Origin: Lineus longissimus
Lineage: Eukaryota > Nemertea > Pilidiophora > Heteronemertea > Lineidae
Direction: 5' to 3'
Assembly (NCBI RefSeq): GCF_910592395.1
Contig: NC_088323.1
Coordinates: 6,944,001-7,008,000 of the forward strand
DNA: 64,000 bases
The notes beneath the pieces are model-generated. The model did no database searches. It saw nothing but the letters and a program-made list of their open reading frames with translations, and was not told the DNA's origin. The translations under genes and the position numbers were made by a program. This document shows, in pieces, positions 1-11,000 of this stretch (positions within the stretch are counted from its first letter, which is position 1; each line of letters begins with the position of its first letter).

Positions 1-2100
1 CACTGAAGAATTAAACTCCCATTTGTAATATCAACCCAGCTATCGGCTGGGTTATCTCAATTTCCAAATACTCACGAGTGGACCAGGCCTTAATTCCTCA
101 TACGGCTCAATCAAAGACGTCGCCGAACATACATGTAACAGCCGAGATTAAAGAAACCTTTATTTTGATTTATGATTTCCCTTCGCCCTTCCCTTCACAC
201 TCGCCGGCCATTCAGGCCGGTCTAACGCCCCAAAGCCTTCGCATAGCCACGTGACGGGCGGACCAAGAACCTCCATGGATTTTATTCCCGTTGCGTCGGG
301 AACCGGTGAATCACCCGCCACTGCATTCGCCACATCGATACAGGACCTCCTCATGACACTTCTAGTACTGCGCGGAGTATTACCACCACTTACTGATTGT
401 TGATATGACGGTGCCGACGATAGCAGCAATGTGCCACACCCTGAGAGGGGGCGCCACCACCGATTCCATACTGAACGGGTCTTGTGTTGAATCATCATAA
501 TCCGCCGGTGAGAAGGTCGTCGCCGATATCTTGGAGAGCTGCAACTGAAACAGGAGAATAGGAACATGAAATTTGACAAAAACTGTTAAAACGGACAGGT
601 CAAATAGTATACACTCTTCCGAGGAATTCCGAAGCCGTGCATGTACATGTATATAAATTTAAAACACTCCGTTCCTGCAAAAGCTAGCTATATTGACACG
701 AGTCACCAGTAACCAAAAAAATCCTTTCAAGTACATGTACTCATAAACCGAAGGAATGATTTAGTTCATGAGTTTCCTCCTAGGTGGCAGGCTGAAGGAA
801 GCAGGTTCGGCCACCTGGGAATGAAATGATCAACTAGAAAAAACTACACGACAGCACTAAGTATTGGATATTCTCGTGATTGAACTCAGTAGGAGAGTAG
901 CTTTTGGGATTTGGCCTGTCATTATTATACTCCGGGCGCAGTGAACCGGCCTCGTCCTGTCGCCCGAGAGATTGTCGATCAGGATGACGAAATTGACTGC
1001 ATGGGAGTGTAATCGTCATCGTTTCGAAGTGTGTCACGGTAATATTTCTGATTTTGTCTCCTGACACATCAAGGGTTAAAACGGCATGACGACGACGCTT
1101 TATTTAAATTCGTGTACCCGACTTTTTCGAGATACAAAATGTATATCAACTCGGCTTACTAGGCAACTCCCGCATTCTAAAACTCAGTAATTGATGTACC
1201 CGGGAATGTCGCTGCTTTACAGCCAAGTGTTTGGATGTCGCTATGGTAACCAAATGTTTGGATACAATGAGCTTTTTGACTGTTATCGGGTTGTGGGAGA
1301 GCATTCTGATTAACGGGGAATGTAAATGAAATGTGGTAGCAAATAATTGTAGTGGTATGTCGGAACATCGATTTTAAGTCACCTGTAATAACGGTCGGTG
1401 CATTGGACCAGGTGAGACATGATGGTGGTTCAGCTAGACGTCCCGGGAGAAGAGTTAGGCTACGCTACTGAACGAGTGAAGTCAACAGCGTAATATATAC
1501 TCTTGATAAGCTAGTGCCGGGGATGGAAGTTTCTTTCACGCCGTACATATCCATTTTAAATGGTTAATTTAGCTCGTGAAGAATACTCATATCCTATTGG
1601 GTGTCATCATTATGACGTCATTCATATTATGCTATTGTGCACATACGATGAAAATATCAAAATATGGTCCGGGGACGAATAGATATGAAAGAAGAAGAAG
1701 AAGAAAAACCACAACACCACCACCACCACAACAACAACAACAAGAAAAGATGGTTGAGAAATTTTCATACTCACTGGCTGGATGGTAGTCTCCGTGAGGG
1801 TAGCCTTTGTCGTTTCTAAGACATCCTTCGCCGCAGCTTTCAAAACAATGTCCACCAATACCAAAATGTAGAGACAGACCCTCCTTGCTGTAACATACAT
1901 CTTGAACACCAGTCCTTAATGTTTTGGTAATCCAATCAAAAATCACCGAACGTTCCAACACCCTTGCCTGAGCTGAAGGAAGATCCTACTTGTCCATCAC
2001 TCTTTGAGCGATTTGGTTTTACCCTGTTTTGAAATCAGCGAAATTGTCCGAAATCATTTGAAGGAGATTTGTATAAGCGTTCTCGTCCGTGTTCTCAACA
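1..2100. other. Intergenic or unannotated stretch
   Basis: No gene, RNA or transposon family is recognised here. A minus-strand open frame at 160-579 (139 codons) is the longest, but it shows no familiar motif and no convincing splice sites. A low-complexity GAA/CCA/CAA tract lies at about 1690-1745. Confidence 0.5.
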
Positions 2101-2128
2101 CACCTGTGCGCAAATCAGGACGATTTTA

Positions 2129-2482
2129 CATTCTGAACCATCAGAGGTGGATGCTCCGTCCGTAACCTTCCCTCACACAACGGAGTCCGGGTCAGCGGAG
2201 TGGGGTAGAGATGAACGATTTACGGATCTCTTTCCCCCTTCTGATCCGTAAATCGTTCCGATTTGCTCATAAGTGTTGTCCGGATTGCGGTGCGTTTTTG
2301 GCTTTTCCCCATTTTCCGTGAAAGCAGGAGAAGACAACAAAGAAAAAACACACCGCAACTCGGACAAGTCTGTGGAGGCCCATCTTGACCCTCAAGCTTT
2401 GGATCCACTTCGCCGACCCGGACTCCGTTACACCACTGTATGAGGGTAGGTAACGACGGAGTACCTTGGATGGTTCAGAATG
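2129..2482. repeat. Palindromic (foldback/MITE-like) repeat
   Basis: The left arm at about 2129-2204 (starting CATTCTGAACCAT, with ACGGAGTCCGGGTC inside) is an imperfect inverted copy of the right arm at about 2395-2482. A separate near-perfect 15-bp hairpin lies between them (2214-2257, arm AACGATTTACGGATC). No protein-coding potential is evident, and the family is unknown to me. Confidence 0.6.
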
Positions 2483-3065
2483 GTGGAGGGCTTGCGTTCC
2501 GAATAAATGCCAACGTATGCCTAGTCTTGACCCGTGATGTATTGACATTGCTCAGCTTCCAGACAACGCGCATCAGTATGGACGGAGGCTACGGAGGCGA
2601 TACCGCTGGAAGATCAGTATGGTCCGATGTGGCTTCACACGACAAAGTTACATAAATGTATTATCCTGCGCGTCTATCGAATCTGGCCAAAACTATCCGC
2701 AAGAAATTGACCTGATATGTTCCTGTAGAAAACAGGCACATTGTTACCCTAAACACGAGAAATATATCGCAGACTGGTACAAGCATACTCGTTTAATTAG
2801 TATATGGACGATCCGCGATTGCGGCTGAATTCTGTTCATCGATTTTACAACTAAAGCTTTCACGGTGTGTTTCGATATCCGGGTTTCTCTGTTGGTTCCC
2901 GGTGGTCGGTTGGACCGTGTAACGACTGATTAACCACTGAAGTTCAGTACCGATGTAGCATCTGTGAGTGTTTCTGTGTGCCAGTGTTTCTCCTATCGGC
3001 TTCAAATGGTTCTTGTGTGTTAAGTGGTCGCCTAATCCGTGAGTAGGGGAAAAATAAGGGAAAAA
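2483..3065. other. Unannotated stretch
   Basis: No gene is recognised. It contains a roughly 60-bp sequence at 2557-2618 that recurs in inverted orientation at 22043-22102. The right end abuts the start of duplication copy A. Confidence 0.4.
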
Positions 3066-3835
3066 ATGAACAAATCACCAACTGCAATAAAGATCTCACC
3101 AAAACAGAATGTAGCTGTTGGCCTTAGATTTGCAAGACATATCCAAAACACCTAACAACACTTGCAAAATCATTATTAGCGAGAATAAGTATGCTGCAGA
3201 ATGAGGGGGTGCACGGAAGGGAATTCGAAAACTAGTCATCTTGGTAACCTCGATCACAAACCTAATTTGTCCCTTCAAATCACAGCCCTCACAGTGAGCA
3301 TCGGCAGAATGGATTCCAAGAGAATCACCTCGAACTTAAGAACAACTCCGCCATGTCCCTGACATCATTGGCGCCAAAAACCAATTCCTTTTGACCCTGT
3401 TGACCTCGATTCTAAACATTTTTTCAAAAAGGCCATTCAAACGGAAATTCAACTTCAAGCATTATATTTTATATCACTGAGGTATATAAATACGAGATAT
3501 TGAGAAATATCTGTACAACTATCGATCGTACCGATGCAAGCTTGTATTAGTATGGCCTGGTTTCAATTCATAATTTGAATTTCTCGCTGCGCTGATGAAG
3601 CGTCCTCTTTTCTCCATTTGAAAACTATTTCTCAACTAATTTCCCGCTGATTAAAGCGCCCTCTTTTACCCATTTGAGATTTTGTTTTTGGAATTTCCCG
3701 CGTAGGTTCTATTTTTAGACGAATCGTCCTCGCGAATCCTCCTCAATTCGGGACCATTAACAACTTGCCGAACTACTAACATAAGAAACGCAAGTGTGAA
3801 AACCGCATAAAAATCAATCTACATCTACTCATCTA

Positions 3836-4118
3836 AAAAATTATAGCAGTATGTAATTCAAATATTCCATGTGGTGCAGGAAGAACAAATTGATGATGTA
3901 CATTGTGCTGTACTGATATAAAGTTTTCAAAGCTTCATGCTTATATTCTAATTACCTTGTCACAGGTATGAGCTTTTAGTGAACATATGAATGTACCATT
4001 TTAAAACATAGGCATGAAACTATAAAAAACTTTATTTCAGTACAGCACAGTGTACATCATCAGTTGGTTCTTCCTGCACCACCTGGAATGTTTGAATTTT
4101 ATACCTGCCGTAATGTGA
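3836..4118. repeat. Long-arm foldback element (copy A)
   Basis: Arms of about 80 bp face each other. The left arm runs through GGTGCAGGAAGAAC and GATGTACATTGTGCTGTACT. The right arm carries the reverse complement (AGTACAGCAC, then GTTCTTCCTGCACC). About 100 bp of unrelated sequence lies between. The same element is at 16542-16825, so it predates the segmental duplication. Confidence 0.65.
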
Positions 4119-4122
4119 ATGT

Positions 4123-4529
4123 GAGACAAGACCACTAATGAATATTCATAGGTTGGAGGGTCGAGGCCTATCAATTGGACGAGTGCATGTTTTTAACTCT
4201 CAAGTACATATTTGGAGAGGTATTGAAAAAATATTTGCTGTGGCAGGTCTACAGATATAAAGAAATTATTTGATGGGGGCGTGTTTTGAGTTTTTTCTGC
4301 CAGTTGGCTGAAAAAAGTGGAAATATCAAAGTCTGTCTAATTTGTCGATTATCAAAAAAATGTCCGTGGTCAACTACCAGTTTATTTTTCACAATTTGCT
4401 TGCCCGACTGTCCGGAATATCATATCAAAATTTCAGATTCACAACCCCACGCAGTATTTGATGCGTCGCGGTCAAACATTGACAATTTAACTGCTAAAAG
4501 GCTTAAAAAATCAATTGTGGTCTTGTCTC
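4123..4529. mobile_element. Non-autonomous inverted-repeat element, private to copy A
   Basis: The 13-bp terminal inverted repeats are GAGACAAGACCAC and GTGGTCTTGTCTC. The element is flanked by ATGT at 4119-4122 and 4530-4533. Copy B has one uninterrupted GAATGTTCAATTC at the equivalent place, which is an empty site. The 407-bp body has no convincing coding frame. Relatives occur at 13803-14244 (same termini, one mismatch) and, as a minus-strand 5' fragment, at about 51372-51510. The superfamily is not identified. Confidence 0.8.
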
Positions 4530-4727
4530 ATGTTCAATTCCTCGGCTCCGGAGTTTTGTGTACATCAGTGTGCTTTTTTGTACAGCATTGTATACCTCTG
4601 TTTGTAAACAAACCCTTGCCTTGGATTGGAATATTGTTCCACTATCTTATAAAAGGGTTAACAGGATAATACGCACACAAGAGCTTTCATGTTGGTCGAT
4701 AGACCTAAACGACCGCAAAGGGCATAT

Positions 4728-4990
4728 AACAATAACAATAGTTTATTTCCCTCATATAACCTGACATGAGGCCATTGTGGGGCTGACAAAAGACATACAC
4801 AATCAGATGGCATTTAGCGGGTTGCATTTATAATACAAATACAATTAATATGATTAAGTAATAGGGTTAAGGTGATTACGAGCACCGACTACAAGACAAT
4901 AGTTCTGCAGAACCATTGTCCTGCAATCAATGCTCGCAATCACCTCAAACTCACAGCGATGAGTCTACAAAAACGTGCTAAATTTTGCGC
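4728..4990 (-). mobile_element. Retroposon-like insertion, private to copy A
   Basis: Copy B reads straight through this point. Read on the minus strand, the insertion ends in AAATAAACTATTGTTATTG, which resembles a LINE or SINE 3' end with a short repeat tail. It contains a hairpin at 4871-4944 with arms GGTGATTACGAGCA and TGCTCGCAATCACC. The family is not identified. Confidence 0.5.
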
Positions 4991-5040
4991 TATAGCGCCA
5001 TTTAACTAGTACTCGGAGCTCGACCAATATCTTCAACCAT

Positions 5041-8000
5041 CTATTCGCTTCTCCCATTCGAGGACGGCTGTTCCGGTAATTGAGCCTCGCGTGTCTCTCC
5101 AAGTGCGGCAAAGTTCACCACGACTTCCCTATGCTGAGGTATAAAGTGGCTGCAACGAAATATGCCAGTCACAAAACGAGATGATGATCAGATTTAATAT
5201 TCAACTGATTGTTATTTTGCCTAGGACCTTTCAACCTGGACAACTTGGAAACAATAAGATGAATTCATAGGTAATTGTATTTGGGCGGTAGACAAATATG
5301 TGCTCTCACGACGAGTATTGGATCGTTGACAATCTCAATTCTCATCAAACCTGGCTGTGGTTACGTCACGTTTCATTACCATAAATTGCCAAGCAAATGA
5401 ATATACATCAAAGATAATCCAGCAGTTGCGGAAACGATATAATTTATCGTCATAAAAAATATGGACCCATATAAAAATAGCCCGTCCATACGGTGGCTGG
5501 GAAAGGACATCGCATGATTTTTTTTTAAACCTGAAATTTTTTTTCCAGGAAATATCTCGATTGATGGACTTATTATCTCAATCGCTCGAGATATTATCGC
5601 GAGCGATCGCGATAATATGTCGATTGCTGGAGATAAATAACTCGAAAAAATAATATGTCGACCGCTCGAGATAAATAACTCGATCGCTCAAGATAATATC
5701 TCGAGCGATTGAGATAATAAGTCCGTCGATCGAGATATTTCCTGATAAAAATCCTTTCGTGTTGAAAAAAAAATAAATTGGTGCGACCACGGGTATAGAG
5801 CAACCCCTGGTGCGACATAATAATCATGAGTTCGAAAAAACACATACCGCCACTCCACGTGTCCCGTAGCAAAGAGGCTAGCGATGTCTTCAGGCATGTT
5901 GACTCCACTCCTTTCGAGGAAGTAAAGAATCTTGATCCGAGATTGGACAATCAGTTTAGCGGCCTCTGGACTGGGAAGGGCGGTTGTGAACATGGAGGTG
6001 CCGCGCAGATCCGCCACACACCGGAATAATATAGCATTTGTAGTTGCGTCGCATACTAAAATGTTAAAAGTGAAGATTATATGTTATTTGTAGTGATTAG
6101 TTTTGTTCAGTTTTATAACACTGTTGGTGGCTGATACGTGTGCTGTGATACATGGCTATAAGAATGCAATATCGAGAGTTGAAGTGCCTTTATAAACCGG
6201 AATTACAAATGTAGCAATACCGATATCGACACTGAAATAACGCGCACTCTTATTTTAGGGAGTTTTTTCATAGCCCTCGTAACGTCAACGTGAACGGCTA
6301 TCCTATTGTTCGATATCGAACAATGTGAAAGGCGTTCACGCTGACGTTTCGGGGGATTTGCGAAAGCTCCCTAATATCACGGACGGAGAACAAAGCGAAT
6401 AGCGACTTGGCTTCCAGCTATTGTTTTCGAGGCATGGCCAAGTAGACAACGACATCCATGCTAATGATGGAAAAGATCTCATTTCGTCGGCTATTGCTTT
6501 CTTGCCTTATAAACAAAGATTGTGTTTTGGCCAATAAATTTAATTCCATTTCATTTCAATTTATAAGTGGTAAAAAGCCTCAGACCTTGACCTTGATTCT
6601 AACTCCATGCCAAAGTCATGCCGTGAACAAGATGAACTGTATGTCATCGTACAGCCAGTTATAATCTTCTTTTCATTGTCACTGTTTCGCGAATACTCTA
6701 AATCTTGGATTATCGTGTACTTGACCAATGAATCTCATCGTCAGCATGAATTTTTTGATCAGATAACATTTAAATAACAGTGATATAGACATCAGTTTTT
6801 TACGAATTCAATGCTTACCAACATTGCCAGGGTCAGGATGATTCAGCGGGGTGCCGTTATACCCTGCGCCGACAATCCTGTTGTCATCTGTCACAATCAC
6901 AGCGCCAACCTTGACAAAAGAGAATTACTAAAAATTGGCCTCCATCCATCTGCTGGTTTATTTCATGCACAATCGCATCATACCCGACAGTGGATTACGT
7001 ACAAGGGGCGGTTTCCGATGCACGCGATTTCAGTAAAGGTAAGGGGGAGGCAAACACACCCCTAGCATTACAAACATCGCGCAACAATATTGTACCAATC
7101 ACTAGTGGCAACAAATCTGGCGGGTATTGAACATATTGCACATTTTTCTACTCAAAGTCGGAATGAAGACATTAGAGTGACTTATTCAGAAGGATTTTTT
7201 ATATCGAAAGATGTGATCTTGCGCCTCATACCACACTTACTTTGTTCTCTAACTTCGATCTTTTGGCAGATATAGCCGCCACAGCCATGAAATAGTTTTC
7301 CCAGTCCAATTGTGGTCGAACATCCCTAAGAAAAAAGGACATGTCTGCTATCCATATCCGAGAACCAATCCACCGAGAATGATGTGATGCATTCGCGATC
7401 AACAAACAAAGTGATTTCGTTATCAGGCCTCGGTAAGCAATAGCGCTAAAAGCACAATTTTAGACATCAAACTTGCTAGAAACGATGCAATGTTGATTGG
7501 CAAGCCGAGGGTCATGATAACAACACAAAAGCGGATTTTGAAGCATTAAAACCCGGCTGTCTCGACTGAAACCCTTCGTTCTGATAACGGGATCGGGACT
7601 GAAACGAAACCATTTTCGGTGGAGCAGTTCTCGGACGGGATAGCAAAAACTCACTATTGAATGAAATGCGCAGTCTGAAGTGGCTCAGAGTATATCGCGG
7701 TATGTTATCCAGTCATTTTCATTTTTTATATTTTACAGAACATGGGGCGAATTTGACCCATGCACTTCATATTTTTTTGGGTATTTCTCATGGTTGACAG
7801 CAGCAGTATCCATATCATACAATGTAGTAAGCTTTGACTGACGCACGGTTATTATGGCACATCGAACTTCAGATTTGGGTACGATTTCTGAAAATATCTC
7901 CTCGAGAGTATTCAACGAGATGGGGGTGTTCCAGCTCACTTAGATCTCCGCTGAGGAATATACTGTGTATTTTTGGCAAATGAAAAACTACGTTTTTGTA

Positions 8001-11000
8001 TCATACTAAAGCAACTTACAATGTACATGCACACCTTACTGTACTTTGTACATTTCATTGTAACGTATAATTATAAGCCCCCCTCTTAGGAGGGGCTCTT
8101 AAGATACACGTGTGTGCGGGAGTACATAGTGAATGATTAGAAATAAAGAGAGTAACAATTGTATATCCTACAAACAATTTTTTTTGGTATTTTTCTGAAT
8201 TAACTCCGTTGAGTTTACCGATTTCTCCGCGATCTTCCGGTGGTGGTTGCTATCCCATTGGTTGAAATTAAGTTAAATTAAATTTAAATCTTCATGGGAA
8301 TTCGCTACATCATATGTCTAAGAAATTGGCCAATTATATTTATATTTTTATTAGAGAAATATCCGTCCTAAATAATGACAGAAAAGGGTGGTTTATTTCA
8401 ATTTTGTGTCGACATGATCGAGGTCACGTGACATAAAAACAAAACAATCGCACACACCCGTCCAAAAAAGGCACTTTAAGAAAAACAAATACGTTTTTCC
8501 AGCTTAAAACCACACTGACGACTAAGTTATATTGGTCTTCTGCCCAAATCTGAAGTATCAAAATGAATCACAAACTAGAACTAGCTCTATTTAGCAAAAG
8601 TTGCGTGAAAAATTCGGGTGAGCGACATTCTGCACCCTAGCGGCCAATAAATAAACTACTTTCAGCCGTCTGCTCCGGTCTCGTTTGGGAGTTTTTCCCA
8701 AATGTACGCGATGATGACGTGCCCCATTAACAGGACGTAACATCTATTTTAAAATGCGTTTCCAAAGTGAATGCATGAGGACAACCTATTTGTGTCGTAT
8801 ATCACTGGAAACGCCCGATTCCCGTGAATAAGGACAATCACAATGTATTACATTACCAAAACAAAAATGTGTCGGAAGGAACTATATGGATGGTCCCATC
8901 GCAGCCCCCCTCCAGCAGTATGACACAGAAGGGCTAGTTGACTGTCCACCGGGGGGTTTGGGGGGGAGCTTCCCCCAACGCACTGGTAAAAACCTATGGC
9001 GACGGAGGGGGGTTTGGGGGGTGTCCCCCCATTGTAACAGCTGTAGTTGTTAGAGCTTGCACTTAACATATGCTCGTAAGGGGGTTCGGGGGAGCTCCCC
9101 CGACCTAAAGGGGGGCTCACTAAGTCCTTGACTTTACATATTAAGACCCCCTTTAGGAGGGGCTCTTAAGATACACGTGTGTGCGGGAGTATATAATGTA
9201 AATGAAGTGAAATAAAGAGAGTAATTATTGTATATCCAACAAACAATTTTTTTTGGTTTTTCAAAATGGCGCTGAATAAATAAATCAGACCAGTTGTAGC
9301 GCTGAATTATAAATCAGACCAGTTGTAACAGGTTACGAGAACATCTAATTTAAATCTTCATGGGAATTCGCTACATATGCCTAAGAAATTGGCCAATTAT
9401 ATTGATATTTTTATTAGAGAAATATCCGTCATAAATAATGACAGAAAAGGTGGTTTTATATCAATTTTGTGTCGACATGGTCGAGGTCACGTGACATAAA
9501 CAAAACAATCGCACACACCCGTCCAAAAAAGGCACTTTAAGAAAAACAAATACGTTTTCCCTGCTTAAAACCACACTGACGACTAAGTTATATTGGTCTA
9601 CTGCCCAAATCTGAAGTATCAAATTGAATCACAAACTAGAACTAGCTCTATTCAGCTATAGTTGCGTGAAAAATTCGGGTGAGCGGAGTACATTCTGCAC
9701 CCTAGCGGCCAATAATTAAACTACTTTCAGCCGGCTGCTCCGGTCTCGTTAGGGAGTTTTTCCCAAATGTACGCGATGATGACGTGCCCCATTAACAGGA
9801 CGTAACGTCTATTTTAAAATGCGTTTCCAAAGTGAATGCATGAGGACAATCCATTTAAGTGTCGTATATCACTGGAAACGCCCGATTCCCGTGAATAAGG
9901 ACAATCACAATGTATTACATTACCAAAACAAAAATGTGTCGGAAGGAACTATAATTACTATATGGATGGTCCCATCGCACCCCCCCCCCCAGCAGTATGA
10001 CACAGAAGGGCTAGTTGACTGTCCACCGGGGGGTTTGGGGGGAGCTTCCCCCCAACGCACTGGTAAAAACCTATGTCGACGGAGGGGGGTTTGGGGGGTG
10101 TCCCCCCATTGTAACAGCTGTAGTTGTTAGAGCTTGCACTTAACATATGCTCGTAGGGGGGTTCGGGGGAGCTCCCCCGACCTAAAGGGGGGCTCACTAA
10201 GTCCTTGACTTTACATATTAAGCCCCCCTCTTAGGAGGGGCTCTTAAGATACACGTGTGTGCGGGAGTATATAATGTAAATGAATGAAGAGAAATAAAGA
10301 GAGTAAGTATTGTATATCCAACAAACAATTTTTTTTGGTTTTTCAAAATGGCGCTGAATAAATAAATCAGACCAGTTGTAGCGCTGAATTATAAATCAGA
10401 CCAGTTGTAACAGGTTACGAGAACATCTAATTTAAATCTTCATGGCAATTCGCTACATATGCCTAAGAAATTGGCCAATTATATTAATATTTTTATTAGA
10501 GAAATATCCGTCCTAAATAATGACAGAAAAGGGTGGTTTATTTCAATTTTGTGTCGACATGGTCGAGGTCACGTGACATAAACAAAACAATCGCACACAC
10601 CCGTCCAAAAAAGGCACTTTAAGAAAACAAATACGTTTTCCCTGCTTAAAACCACACTGACGACTAAGTTATATTGGTCTACTGCCCAAATCTGAAGTAT
10701 CAAAATGAATCACAAACTAGAACTAGCTCTATTTAGCTATAGTTGCGTGAAAAATTCGGGTGAGCGGCGTACATTCTGCACCCTAGCGGCCAATAATTAA
10801 ACTACTTTCAGCTGTCTGCTCCGGTCTCGTTAGGGAGTTTTTCCCAAATGTACGCGATGACGACGTGCCCCATTAACAGGACGTAACGTCTATTTTAAAA
10901 TGTGTTTCCAAAGTGAATGCATGAGGACAATCCATTTAAGTGTCGTATATCACTGGAAACGCCAGATTCCCGTGAATAAGGACAATCACAATGTATTACA

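Noticed and set aside
160-579. 139-codon minus-strand frame
   Set aside because: No domain, no splice support and no paralogue in the window; insufficient evidence to call a gene.
5578-6017. Long minus-strand frames spanning exon 4 and the palindrome, and their copies at 17.6-18.1 kb
   Set aside because: Only 5848-6055 (and 17892-18099) is coding; the extension is intron 4 read through a palindrome past a good GTATGT donor.
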